From a bacterium (GTDB taxonomy: Bacteria > Auribacterota > UBA3054), in contig JAFYXV010000003.1 of NCBI GenBank assembly GCA_017557885.1, positions 124,001 through 188,000 on the forward strand: a stretch of 64,000 nucleotides of DNA. The letters are read 5' to 3'. Made by a program: the position numbers and the translations under genes. Below, one piece after another: positions 36,075 to 44,639 of this stretch. The first letter of the stretch is position 1; every line of letters begins with the position of its first letter. The notes beneath the pieces were generated by a model. The model was not told the DNA's origin. It ran no database searches and worked only from the letters and a program-made list of their open reading frames with translations.

Positions 36075-36774
36075 AATCCTCTTCGATTCCCCATTCGTTG
36101 AGGCCTTTCTTTTTCTCAGCCTCTTCAAATTCCTCGTAGGCCATCTCCTCCTCCACCAGTTTCCTGATCTCCTCGCTCTGGGGATCCTCCAGCTCGTGGT
36201 CGCCGCTGTCATCGTAATAGGGATCCTTGTAGGATTGCTCCTTTTTGGCCGCGCCGGCCTTCTTCGCTTTGTTGATCTTTTCGTTGTAAGGAACGTTCAC
36301 TTCTTTCAGGATCCCCTCGTCCATCCTGTTCTTGGCTTCAAAACTGGCTATCTTGTCCGCGTCCTCGTTTTCCGGCACCCTGGAATGTCCCGGCACCTGC
36401 AGGAAGGACAGTTTGGGAAACTCTTTGATGTATTCCCGCAGCTCCTCCACCAGTTCCTGGTTGCTCTTGGCCTGCCAGTTCTTGCTGAGAAGCCCGATTA
36501 CATAGCTGCTGTCGGAGCAAATGACCACGGGTTTGTTTTTATCCTTTATTGCCGAAAGGCCGTAGCGCACCGCATACAATTCGGCGATGTTGTTTGTCAC
36601 ATGGTCGCCAAGATAGATGCCGAAATTTTTCCGGTATCCGTTGTAAATAAGGACAATCCCGCACCCACCGGGTCCGGGATTGCCTTTGCAGGCGCCGTCG
36701 CAGTACAGATAGATGACGTTCCTGTAATGCGTGACGGGCTGCGGTTTTTTTGAGGGAGAAAAACCGCCGGTCAT
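36073..36774 (-). CDS. rnhA: Ribonuclease HI with a charged C-terminal extension
   Basis: Cleaves RNA in RNA-DNA hybrids. All four catalytic acids are present in order: D in YCDGACKGNPGPGG, E in NNIAELYAV, D in CSDSSYV and D in NEDADKIAS. The catalytic domain ends near residue 145. About 85 residues follow, rich in Glu/Lys/Tyr and poorly ordered by appearance, so the protein is 233 residues against the usual ~155. The start overlaps the end of yebC by four bases (ATGA). It is last in an operon with EF-G-like, rfaE1 and yebC. Confidence 0.93.
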   Translation of the reverse strand: MTGGFSPSKKPQPVTHYRNVIYLYCDGACKGNPGPGGCGIVLIYNGYRKNFGIYLGDHVTNNIAELYAVRYGLSAIKDKNKPVVICSDSSYVIGLLSKNWQAKSNQELVEELREYIKEFPKLSFLQVPGHSRVPENEDADKIASFEAKNRMDEGILKEVNVPYNEKINKAKKAGAAKKEQSYKDPYYDDSGDHELEDPQSEEIRKLVEEEMAYEEFEEAEKKKGLNEWGIEED

Positions 36775-37526
36775 TCTTCCGAGGCCTGCTCCATGACGGA
36801 ATCGTCCATGTCGAAGTTGGCGTAAACGTTCTGCACGTCGTCTAATTCGTCCAGAGCGTCGATCAGCGTAAGAACCTGCTTGGCGATCTTCACGTCGTCC
36901 ACCTTGACAGTGCTGGCGGGGATCTGGGCGAGGTTGGCTTCAATGTAGTCGATCTTGGCGTCTTCCAGGGCCTTCTTGACAGCCTCGAATTCGGAGATGC
37001 CGCAGATGATCTCGAAGTTCTCTTCGTCGCTAGTCAGATCTTCCGCGCCGGCGTCCGAGACAAGAAGGAAAAGATCGTCTTCGGTGGCTTTTTCGCGGGG
37101 CACCCTGATGACGCCTTTCTTGTTGAACTGCCAGGCCACAGCGCCGTTGTTGGCCAAGGAACCGTTGCGTTTGTCCAGAGTCGTTCTGACTTCCGCGGCC
37201 GCGCGGTTGCGGTTGTCGGTCAGCACTTCGATGATGAGGCCCACGCCGCCCGGCGCGTAACCTTCGTAGATGATCTCCTCATAGCTGACGCCAGGAAGTT
37301 CGCCGGTGCCTTTCTTGATAGCGCGGGTAACGTTGTCCTGGGGCATGTTGACGGCTTTGGCCGCCAGAATGGCCGTTCTCAGCCTGGGGTTCATGTTGGG
37401 ATCGCCGCCGCCGTCCTTGGCCGCGATGGTGATCTCTTTGGAGATCTTAGAGAAGGCTTTGCCGCGCTTGGCGTCGGCCGCCGCTTTTTTATGCTTAATG
37501 CTTGACCACTTATTATGTCCACTCAT
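36771..37526 (-). CDS. yebC: YebC/PmpR family protein
   Basis: Member of the widely conserved YebC/TACO1 family, which acts as a DNA-binding regulator in some bacteria and helps translation of difficult peptide stretches in others. The start MSGHNKWSSIKHKKAAADAKRGK and the LRTAILAAKAVNMPQDNVTRAIKKG segment are diagnostic, and 251 residues is normal. CAGGAGA lies about seven bases before the ATG. The operon also contains an EF-G-like GTPase, so a translational role here is plausible. Confidence 0.95.
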   Translation of the reverse strand: MSGHNKWSSIKHKKAAADAKRGKAFSKISKEITIAAKDGGGDPNMNPRLRTAILAAKAVNMPQDNVTRAIKKGTGELPGVSYEEIIYEGYAPGGVGLIIEVLTDNRNRAAAEVRTTLDKRNGSLANNGAVAWQFNKKGVIRVPREKATEDDLFLLVSDAGAEDLTSDEENFEIICGISEFEAVKKALEDAKIDYIEANLAQIPASTVKVDDVKIAKQVLTLIDALDELDDVQNVYANFDMDDSVMEQASEE

Positions 37527-37555
37527 TTTTATATCTCCTGATTGTGGATTTTTAA

Positions 37556-38530
37556 TTAATTTTCCATGCTGGGCAGATTCTGCCGAAGTTCTTCTATGGT
37601 TGTGCTTGCGGTGCCGCTCTTGCCCACCACGATGCCGCCGGCGACGTTGGCAAGTTTGCAGGCGTCCCAGGGGGAAGCCCCGGCCGCGAGAGCCGCTCCC
37701 AGCACCGCCACGACGGTGTCGCCGGCGCCGGAAACGTCGAAAACGCCTCTCAGAGTCGCCGCCTTGGCCCTCTTTACGGAGCCAGAACGCTCGCAGAGGG
37801 CTATTCCGTGCTCGCTAAGGGTGATGACAAGGCTTTCGATGCTATGGCGCTTAAAAAAGGCCTGAGCAATCTGATCGAGCTCCTCCACCGGGGATCCCTT
37901 GGGCGTGTAGCCGGAAAGGATCAGCGCCTCCTCAAGGTTCGGAGTGGCGAAAGTTCCGCTGTAAGGATCCTTGCAATAACGGTTGGGATCCACCAGAAGC
38001 GGTTTGCCGGTGGCAGAAAGCGTTTCGTTAAGCGCTTTGTCGCACAATCCTTTGTTGTAATCCTGAAGGATCAGCACATCGCAGGTGGAGGATAGTTCCT
38101 TCGCGGTATTATAAAGTTTTTCATGGACATTATCCTCGTTTTTTATGATGCCGTCCCAGTCCACTCTCACGACGTGCTGGGATCTGGCGATTATCCTAAC
38201 TTTTCTGGTGGTATGTATCTCCTTGCTCACGATGAGCCCGGAGCAGTCCACGCCTGATCTCGTCAGCAGGTCCTTCAAGTGAGAGCCGTCCGCGTCGTTG
38301 CCGATGGCGCCGACCATCACGGGCACGGCGCCCAGCGAGGCCAGGTTCATGGCCACGTTGGCGGCTGCTCCCGGCATGTCGCTTTCAGAGGTTACTCTGA
38401 CCACAGGGACCGGAGCCTCGGGAGAGATCCTGTTGACCTCTCCCCTGACGAAGTGATCCAGCATGACGTCCCCAACTACCAGGACGCGGCGGCCCGCCAT
38501 GCCTTCCAGAATGTTCTGGAAATTATTCAT
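37556..38530 (-). CDS. rfaE1: D-glycero-beta-D-manno-heptose-7-phosphate kinase
   Basis: PfkB-type sugar kinase that phosphorylates heptose-7-phosphate on the way to ADP-heptose for LPS. The start matches the HldE kinase domain (VVGDVMLDHFVRGEVNRISPEAPVPVV), with PGAAANVAMNLASLG and the catalytic GAGDTVVAVLGAAL near the end. At 324 residues it is the kinase alone; the adenylyltransferase (RfaE2) domain of HldE is not fused and not in the window. It supports the heptosyltransferase at 10202. Its start overlaps the end of the EF-G-like gene by eight bases. Confidence 0.93.
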   Translation of the reverse strand: MNNFQNILEGMAGRRVLVVGDVMLDHFVRGEVNRISPEAPVPVVRVTSESDMPGAAANVAMNLASLGAVPVMVGAIGNDADGSHLKDLLTRSGVDCSGLIVSKEIHTTRKVRIIARSQHVVRVDWDGIIKNEDNVHEKLYNTAKELSSTCDVLILQDYNKGLCDKALNETLSATGKPLLVDPNRYCKDPYSGTFATPNLEEALILSGYTPKGSPVEELDQIAQAFFKRHSIESLVITLSEHGIALCERSGSVKRAKAATLRGVFDVSGAGDTVVAVLGAALAAGASPWDACKLANVAGGIVVGKSGTASTTIEELRQNLPSMEN

Positions 38531-40544
38531 CCTCTTTCTTCTTGGTGGCTTCGTAAGCAGACTTGATCTGCTGGGCGATGTTGGGCGGAACTTCGCTGTA
38601 GTGCGAGAATTCCATGGAATAGGTGCCGGAGCCGCCGGTGATGGAGCGCAGTTCCGAGCAGAAGCGGAACATTTCCGCCTGCGGGACCTGGCACTTGATG
38701 ACCTGGAAGTTGCCGTCCATATCCATGCCCATGATCTGGCCGCGCTTACTGTTGATGTTGCCGTTGATGTCGCCCATGAATTCCGAGGGGCAGGCGATGG
38801 TGACGTTCATGATAGGCTCCAGGAGAATGGGGTCCGCTTTCTTGATGGCTTCACTAAAAGCCATGCGGCCGGCGATCTGGAAGGCGATATCCTTGGAGTC
38901 CACCGGATGCTCTTTGCCGTCGTAGAGTTCAACGATAACGTCCACCACGCGGCAGCCGGCGATCACGCCTTCCGACATGCGGGACTGGATGCCTTTGTCA
39001 ACGGAGGGAATGAAGGAGCCGCTGATGACGCCGCCCACGATCATATCCTTGAATTCATAGCCCTTGTCCCTTTCATTGGGTTTCAAACGGATAGCGACTT
39101 CGCCGAACTGGCCGGCGCCGCCGGACTGCTTTTTATGACGGTATCTGACGTCCGCGGTGCCGCGGATGGTTTCATGATAAGCGACCTTCGGAGTGGCGGT
39201 CTTGACCTCGGCTCTGAACTTGTCCTTGAGCCAGCGGAAGGAGACGTCAAGATGCACGTCGCCCATGCCGGAAACGAGAAGTTCGTGAGTTTCCTGGGGA
39301 CGGTCCACATGGATCGTGGGATCCTCTTCCACCAGTCTGTTCAGGCCTTCGGAGATCCTCTCCTCGTCGCCCTGCTTGGCGGCGGTGACCGCCACGGTCA
39401 TGACGGGGTTCGGGAATTCGATCGGCGGGAAATCGACTTTCACGGCGCCCAGGGTGTCGTTCAGCTTGGTTTTTTTCAATTTGGAGACGGCCACGATCTC
39501 GCCGGGAAGGGCGGCGTCAACACTAATGCGCTCCTTGCCCTGCATGATCATCAGATCGCCGAAGCGTTCCTTCTGACCGCTAGTCTGGTTCTGCACTTCC
39601 GTGCCGGAAGAGATCTTGCCCTGATAGACGCGCATGAAGGTGATCTGGCCGATGGAGGAATCCGTCACGGTCTTGAAGACGTAGGCGCAGGCCGGGGCGT
39701 TGGGATCGGGCTTCAGTTCCGTGTCGCCGACTTTCTTCACGCCTTTGTCCGCGGGGCTGGGCAGATAGTTCAGAATGGCGTCGATGACTTCCTGGACGCC
39801 CTGGAGGCCGGTGGCGGAGGTGACCAGCACCGGGCAGATCTTGCCCTCTGCCATGCCTTTTTTGAAGCCGTCAGCCACTTCCTCGTCGGAAAGCGTTTCT
39901 TCGTCCAGATATTTCATGGCCAGGTCGTCGTCCGTCTCGGCTACGGCTTCCACAAGCTTTGTCTTCATCGATTTGAAAAGAGCCTGATCAGCGGCGCCCG
40001 GATCGGAGCCGAAAAGCGACACAACGCCTTTGAAGCCGGCTTCCATGCCCACGGGGATGACGATGGGGCAGCACTTGTTGCCGAAATCTTTCACGAGGGC
40101 AGCCAAAGTTTCTTCGAATTTCGCGCCTTCCTTGTCAGCTTTGTTGATGACGAACATTTTCGGAAGGCCGTACTTGTCGATGATCTTGACGTTCTGGATG
40201 GCGCCAACTTCCACGCCCTTGGTGGCGTCCACGACCACGATGGCGCTGTCGGCGACCGCGGCGTTGGCGACCACCTGGCCCACGAAGTCGGTGTAGCCCG
40301 GCATGTCGCCTATGAAGACGTTGTAGCCGTTGGTGGTGAAATAAAGGTTGCTGCCGTGGATGCTGACGCCTCTTTCCTGCTCTTCGGGCGTGCAGTCTGA
40401 AACTGTGTTCTTATCGAGGATCGTCCCTAATCTCTGGGTCATACCCGTTTTGTTTAACATGGCTTCCACAAGGCTGGTCTTGCCGGAAGCGGCGTGGCCG
40501 ACCACAATGACATTCCTGATCTTCTCTACCGGGACGTTTTTCAT
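38523..40544 (-). CDS. EF-G-like translational GTPase (paralogue type)
   Basis: Elongation-factor-G-like GTPase of 673 residues with the full domain order (G domain, II, III, IV, V). The P-loop is GHAASGKTS rather than EF-G's AHIDAGKTT, the switch region keeps ERGVS, G3 is DMPGYTDF and G4 is NKAD. The His that follows Gly in canonical EF-G (DTPGH) is Tyr here, as in other EF-G-like paralogues (recalled from the family). This suggests slow or differently triggered GTP hydrolysis and a role other than routine translocation; a true fusA should exist elsewhere. It opens the yebC-rnhA operon; promoter candidates lie at 40633-40645 on the minus strand. Confidence 0.85.
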   Translation of the reverse strand: MKNVPVEKIRNVIVVGHAASGKTSLVEAMLNKTGMTQRLGTILDKNTVSDCTPEEQERGVSIHGSNLYFTTNGYNVFIGDMPGYTDFVGQVVANAAVADSAIVVVDATKGVEVGAIQNVKIIDKYGLPKMFVINKADKEGAKFEETLAALVKDFGNKCCPIVIPVGMEAGFKGVVSLFGSDPGAADQALFKSMKTKLVEAVAETDDDLAMKYLDEETLSDEEVADGFKKGMAEGKICPVLVTSATGLQGVQEVIDAILNYLPSPADKGVKKVGDTELKPDPNAPACAYVFKTVTDSSIGQITFMRVYQGKISSGTEVQNQTSGQKERFGDLMIMQGKERISVDAALPGEIVAVSKLKKTKLNDTLGAVKVDFPPIEFPNPVMTVAVTAAKQGDEERISEGLNRLVEEDPTIHVDRPQETHELLVSGMGDVHLDVSFRWLKDKFRAEVKTATPKVAYHETIRGTADVRYRHKKQSGGAGQFGEVAIRLKPNERDKGYEFKDMIVGGVISGSFIPSVDKGIQSRMSEGVIAGCRVVDVIVELYDGKEHPVDSKDIAFQIAGRMAFSEAIKKADPILLEPIMNVTIACPSEFMGDINGNINSKRGQIMGMDMDGNFQVIKCQVPQAEMFRFCSELRSITGGSGTYSMEFSHYSEVPPNIAQQIKSAYEATKKKEDE

Positions 40545-40632
40545 AATTTTTCTTTGATTGGTTTGGGATTAAAAAAATTCCGGAGGGCATTTTCCGCCTC
40601 CTATGAAACGTAAATGCTCTCTTTTTTTATGA

Positions 40633-40648
40633 TTATAGAATTATACAA
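40633..40648 (-). promoter_or_regulatory. Overlapping -10 boxes before the EF-G-like gene
   Basis: On the minus strand the bases read TTGTATAAT, then seven bases later CTATAAT. Either could serve as a -10. The leader to the ATG at 40544 is about 80-90 bases and contains AGGAGG at 40596-40601 followed by an out-of-frame ATG at 40590. Confidence 0.5.
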
Positions 40649-40760
40649 AAAGGGCATTTTCATGACAAGGGGGCGTTAATTTTCCGCCGACGCCCCTATA
40701 GAAAAGAAAAAGAGCCCGTGCAAATGCCGTTAAAAACGATATCAGTCAATAAAATAAAAA

Positions 40761-41402
40761 TCAGCACCAGATGATCGGCGCCTTGCCGACTGAGACGAGA
40801 AATTCGTTGGCGAGTTTGAAATGACCGCAGCCCAGGAATTTTCTTGCGGAGAGCGGGCTTGGGTGCGCGGCTTCCAGGATGAGATTGTCTTTTGTTTCGA
40901 GTTCCGGGGCTAGTTTTCTGGCGTGATTGCCCCAGAGGAAGAAGACTATTTTGCCTTGCCGGCTTATTTTTTTGAGAAGCGGGAAAGTTATGTTTTGCCA
41001 GCCTATTGATGAATGGCTGGCGGCCTCGCCTTCCCTTACGGTGAGGCTGGCGTTTAAAAGCAGCACGCCCTGTTTGGCCCAGGGGATGAGGGAATTCCCG
41101 CTCAAAGTTTTCCCAAATTCCAGTTCCAGTTCTTTTTTTATGTTCCTGAGGGAGGGCGGCGTTTTGATCCCGTCGGGAACGGAAAAAGCGAGTCCCTCGG
41201 CCTGGCCTGCCTCGTGGTAAGGATCCTGGCCGAGAATGACGGCTTTGGTCTCTTCGGGCGGAAAAAAAGAAAGGGCGCGGTAGGTGTGCTCTTCTTTGGG
41301 AAAAACAACATACCGCGCCCTCTCCCCCATTAGGAAAGCGTTTATCGGAGCAAGGGATCCTTCCTCGACAAAGCTTTTCCAGGATTCGGGGATAGCGTTC
41401 AC
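40761..41402 (-). CDS. ung: Uracil-DNA glycosylase
   Basis: Removes uracil from DNA. The catalytic Asp is in GQDPYHEAGQAEGLAFSV, the LLLNASLTVREG strand is intact, and HPSPLSARKFLGCGHF carries the catalytic His near the end. No ATG is available; a GTG at 41402, one base after the nagB stop, gives the natural N-terminus (MNAIPESWKSFV), while a TTG at 41417 would overlap nagB. The start is therefore uncertain by five residues. It is the last gene of the amino-sugar operon, an unusual place for a repair gene. Confidence 0.93.
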   Translation of the reverse strand: MNAIPESWKSFVEEGSLAPINAFLMGERARYVVFPKEEHTYRALSFFPPEETKAVILGQDPYHEAGQAEGLAFSVPDGIKTPPSLRNIKKELELEFGKTLSGNSLIPWAKQGVLLLNASLTVREGEAASHSSIGWQNITFPLLKKISRQGKIVFFLWGNHARKLAPELETKDNLILEAAHPSPLSARKFLGCGHFKLANEFLVSVGKAPIIWC

Positions 41403-41403
41403 T

Positions 41404-42201
41404 TTACTTTTCTTCAAGGATGGCTTTCATATCCGGATCGTTTTCCATCACCCAGCGATAGTGCGCCTGGCGCTGCAGCTTGGCGGCGGCGGCTTCGTCG
41501 GCGATGATGGTGGCGTGCTGATGGAACTGCAGCGCGGAGGAGCTGATCATGGAGGTCACGGGGCCTTCCACAGCCTTGGCCAGGATCTCGGCCTTGCTGG
41601 AGCCGGTGGCCAGAAGCAGGCAGGCCTTGGCGTCCAGAACGGTGCCGACGCCCATGGTGAGGGCGTGGGTCGGAACGTTCTTGGGATCGCCGCCGAACAT
41701 TTCGCAGTTCTGTTCCAGCGTTTCCGCGGAAAGCACGACCTTCCTGGTGCGGGAGCTCAAGGGAGACAAGGGCTCGTTGAAGCCGATGTGGCCGTCCACG
41801 CCGATGCCGAGGAGCTGAAGATCCACGCCGCCGGCTTCCTTCATGGCCTTCTCATAATTGGCGCATTCTTCCACCGGACATTTGGCCGTGCCGCAGGGAA
41901 CGTGGGTGTTGGCCTTGTCGATGTCGATATGGTCGAAGAGATGATAGTTCATGTAGTAGCGGTAACTGTTGACGTCGGTGCCGGGCAGTCCCCAGTATTC
42001 GTCCAGGTTAAAAGACGAGCAGCCTTTGAAAGAAATGCCTTTCTCCTTGGCTCTCTGGGCCAGGCAGGCGTAAACTCTTTCCATGGTGCGGCCGGTGGCA
42101 AGGCCCAGGACCGCGTTGGGTTTCGCTTTGACCAGGTCGGCGATTATCTTGGCGGTAAGCTGGCAGGCTTCTTCCGTTGTTTTGCAAATGATAACTTCCA
42201 T
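41404..42201 (-). CDS. nagB: Glucosamine-6-phosphate deaminase
   Basis: Converts glucosamine-6-phosphate to fructose-6-phosphate and ammonia. Family motifs are LGLATGRTMERVY (phosphate loop), FNLDEYWGLP with the catalytic Asp, and GVDGHIGFNEPLS with the general base His. At 265 residues it is a standard NagB with no fused domain. The ATG has AAGGAA upstream and the gene starts 17 bases after the PIG-L deacetylase. With the kinase and deacetylase it forms a GlcNAc-use operon. Confidence 0.95.
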   Translation of the reverse strand: MEVIICKTTEEACQLTAKIIADLVKAKPNAVLGLATGRTMERVYACLAQRAKEKGISFKGCSSFNLDEYWGLPGTDVNSYRYYMNYHLFDHIDIDKANTHVPCGTAKCPVEECANYEKAMKEAGGVDLQLLGIGVDGHIGFNEPLSPLSSRTRKVVLSAETLEQNCEMFGGDPKNVPTHALTMGVGTVLDAKACLLLATGSSKAEILAKAVEGPVTSMISSSALQFHQHATIIADEAAAAKLQRQAHYRWVMENDPDMKAILEEK

Positions 42202-42218
42202 ATGTGTTCCTTAATGAT

Positions 42219-43070
42219 TTATTTTAAAAGCAGATCTTTCAGGGATTCTTTGCTGGAGAGCATGACGCCTTTTTCGTAGAAGGGCTTGAATTCGCCATTC
42301 TCGAACTTCGTGGCGTAGTAGATGGCCGCGAAGGTGAAATCGGGCACCGCGCCGCCCTGGCCGCCGACGATCTCGCCGCCGCGTCTCACGTTGTCGATCA
42401 TCCAGCCGGGAAGGCTGAGATGATAGGGATTGCGGCTGACCTCGCCGATATGGAAGGAGATGCCGGTCATCAGAGCGCCGACGTCTTCCGGCTGCAGTTC
42501 GCACATCAGGTTAGGCTTGTCCATGGCGCCCCAGAATTCCGTTTCCACGAAGGTGCACTTGTAGTTGAGCTGACGGACGGCGTCTTCCACCACGTAATGG
42601 GTGCCGATATGCGTGCCGTTCCAGTCGCCGGCATGGGGAACGCCGATGATGGCGGGCTGATATTTCTCGATGATGCCTTTGATGACGTCAACTTTCTTCT
42701 GCCACTCTTCCGGATTGGCTTCCCTTTCTTTCTTGGTCACGTGTTCGAGACCGACGCCGGGAACGGAAACTTCCAGACCGAAATTCATGTATTCGCAGGC
42801 GGTCTTCAGTTCCGCTTCGCGGCCCAGCTGGCGGGCTTTGTTGCTGCCTAAGGTGACGGCCACGTCGATGACGTTGCAGCCTTCTTTTCTCAAACGGAGA
42901 GCCCAGCCGCCGGAGATGCACTCGTCGTCCGGGTGCGGAGCGAACCACAAAACGGTGGGTCCGTCAGCGGGGGGCATGGGAAGTTTCTCGAAACCGCCGC
43001 AGGGGAAAGTCCGGCCTTCGGCGAACAATTTGGCGTATTTCTGCGCCAGGGTCACATAGGGGTTTTCCAT
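42219..43070 (-). CDS. PIG-L family N-acetylglucosaminyl deacetylase
   Basis: Zinc-dependent deacetylase of GlcNAc-type substrates, 283 residues. The zinc/catalytic motif APHPDDECISGG is near residue 45 and the third metal His likely comes from the GTHIGTH stretch near residue 150. In this operon it is best placed to deacetylate GlcNAc or a GlcNAc oligosaccharide or GlcNAc-6-phosphate, replacing NagA; PIG-L proteins are also found fused or next to NagB in Bacteroides (from memory). It has no signal peptide. The substrate remains an inference. It starts 40 bases after the ROK-like kinase. Confidence 0.8.
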   Translation of the reverse strand: MENPYVTLAQKYAKLFAEGRTFPCGGFEKLPMPPADGPTVLWFAPHPDDECISGGWALRLRKEGCNVIDVAVTLGSNKARQLGREAELKTACEYMNFGLEVSVPGVGLEHVTKKEREANPEEWQKKVDVIKGIIEKYQPAIIGVPHAGDWNGTHIGTHYVVEDAVRQLNYKCTFVETEFWGAMDKPNLMCELQPEDVGALMTGISFHIGEVSRNPYHLSLPGWMIDNVRRGGEIVGGQGGAVPDFTFAAIYYATKFENGEFKPFYEKGVMLSSKESLKDLLLK

Positions 43071-43110
43071 GATGATTGCCTTAACGTTGGATTATATGTT
43101 TTTTGAATTT

Positions 43111-44529
43111 TTATTCCTGTCCGGGGACCACCGCCAAAGAGGCGGCCGCGATGGCCTGGCCGTGGCGTTTGTCGCGTTCGCTGGGAGTGTGGAAGGCGAT
43201 CTTTTCAGCCAGTTCCGGGAACTCCGCCTTAAGAGTTTCCTTGGCCTTCTCCAAGATAATGGCGCCGCCTTCGCCGCTGGTCACGCGGCCCAGGCTCAGA
43301 ATGTGGCGGATGTCGTAGAAGGAGGCGTAGTGCGCCACGCCGTAGCCCATGAAGACGCCGATGGTGTTGTAGATGCTTCTGGCGCGCTTGTCCCCTTCCG
43401 CCATCAGCTGCTGGACGTATTTCAGTTTTTCGGGGAGCTTAAGATTCTCGTCGCACTCGATGCCGGCGGGCTTCAAAAGGCGGCCGACGCACTGCTGGGA
43501 GAAATACTGCACGCCGCAGCCGGCGTCGCCGGACCACTCGTCAGCGGGAGCGCCAACTCTAACGTCCACCGGAGCGAAGGCCAGCTCGTTGAGCCAAGTG
43601 GTTATGTTGCCCTGGGAAGTGCAGTAGCCCACCGCTTCGCTGGAGCCGAGGGCGATGCCCAAAACGGCGCCGTCCTTTAAAGAGATGGAGCCGGCCAGAG
43701 CCGTCACTTCGCCGTCGTTCACGACTTCGAAGGGAACCTTCCATTCGTCCTTAAGCCTGAGGAAGACGTCTTTCGCGGCCGCGACTTTCACAGGATCCTT
43801 GACCGGGGCGTCCAAAACTCCTCTGAAGAGGGAGGCGACCTTAACTCTGTTGTCAACGTAAACGCCCGCCGCGCTGCCGCCGATGGCGTCCACTCTCGGG
43901 AGCTTCGCCTTGGCGGAATTCAGCATGGCCATAAATTCGGAATGGTGCCATTCGGGATCGCTCTGCTTCACAGGATCCCAGACCACCTCTTCGCTGAAGA
44001 CCACTTCGCCGTCGATGACCGCCGCGACTTTGCGGTCGCTGGCGCCCAGGTCGAATCCGATGCGGCAGCCCTTGAAATGGCGGCCCAGGGGAGCGGTGCT
44101 CTCTTTGGGGGCCGGAAGCTTACTTGGATCGGATACGCTCAATACTTCGAAGGGCCTTTCATAAATGCGTCCGCCCATGATCTCGGCGTCGAAACGTCCC
44201 ACTTCCGTGTCGGTGTAGTGCTTGGAAAGAGCGTCGGCCAGATATTTGGGACCGCAAAGCGTGATGCGGAAGCCGCCTCGGGACCAGAGCAGGAACTTGA
44301 CCAGCCTTTCGATGAAAGAGGGATTGTATGAAGCGTAAGCGCTGTTCTCGGGGAAGACCACCGTCTCATAATGGAAGACCGAACCGTTGGCCTGCTCCAA
44401 AGCGATGACGACCGGTACGCCGCCTTCCGCCTTAGCGGCGCTGACGAAATTTCTGACGAAGATTGAGGAGGGGGAAAACTGGGGATCCAGTTCCGGAACG
44501 ATCCTGCCGCCGAAAAGAGAAGTGCTCAT
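43111..44529 (-). CDS. ROK-like (ASKHA) sugar kinase with an N-terminal domain
   Basis: Putative amino-sugar kinase of 472 residues. The first ~155 residues are an extra alpha/beta domain of unknown role. Then comes an ATPase of the ROK/hexokinase fold: phosphate-1 loop GFDLGASDRK, a GGSAAGVYVDN stretch, catalytic VNDGEVTALAG with the Asp, and GIALGSSEAVG for the nucleotide. The classic ROK zinc motif is not found; DAGCGVQYF may be its remnant. It likely phosphorylates GlcN or GlcNAc before NagB acts. AAGGA is seven bases before the ATG. It is the first gene of the operon. Confidence 0.75.
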   Translation of the reverse strand: MSTSLFGGRIVPELDPQFSPSSIFVRNFVSAAKAEGGVPVVIALEQANGSVFHYETVVFPENSAYASYNPSFIERLVKFLLWSRGGFRITLCGPKYLADALSKHYTDTEVGRFDAEIMGGRIYERPFEVLSVSDPSKLPAPKESTAPLGRHFKGCRIGFDLGASDRKVAAVIDGEVVFSEEVVWDPVKQSDPEWHHSEFMAMLNSAKAKLPRVDAIGGSAAGVYVDNRVKVASLFRGVLDAPVKDPVKVAAAKDVFLRLKDEWKVPFEVVNDGEVTALAGSISLKDGAVLGIALGSSEAVGYCTSQGNITTWLNELAFAPVDVRVGAPADEWSGDAGCGVQYFSQQCVGRLLKPAGIECDENLKLPEKLKYVQQLMAEGDKRARSIYNTIGVFMGYGVAHYASFYDIRHILSLGRVTSGEGGAIILEKAKETLKAEFPELAEKIAFHTPSERDKRHGQAIAAASLAVVPGQE

Positions 44530-44607
44530 TATTTATCCTTAGCTGTTTTAATTTTAAAGATTTTCTTGTTTTTTTGCCGCAAATTATCAGCAAAAGAAAC
44601 TTTTAAT

Positions 44608-44616
44608 ATTTTATCA
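44608..44616 (-). promoter_or_regulatory. Extended -10 promoter of the amino-sugar operon
   Basis: Minus-strand TGATAAAAT, preceded by ATTG. A leader of about 70-80 bases precedes the kinase ATG; no operator or riboswitch is recognised in it. Confidence 0.6.
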
Positions 44617-44639
44617 CAATAAAAGTCTATATTCAACGA

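Noticed and set aside
38463-40400. A 645-codon open frame on the plus strand opposite the EF-G-like gene
   Set aside because: It is antisense to a gene with full GTPase motifs; its composition (His, Gly, Asp rich, no domain) is the usual by-product of codon bias on the opposite strand.
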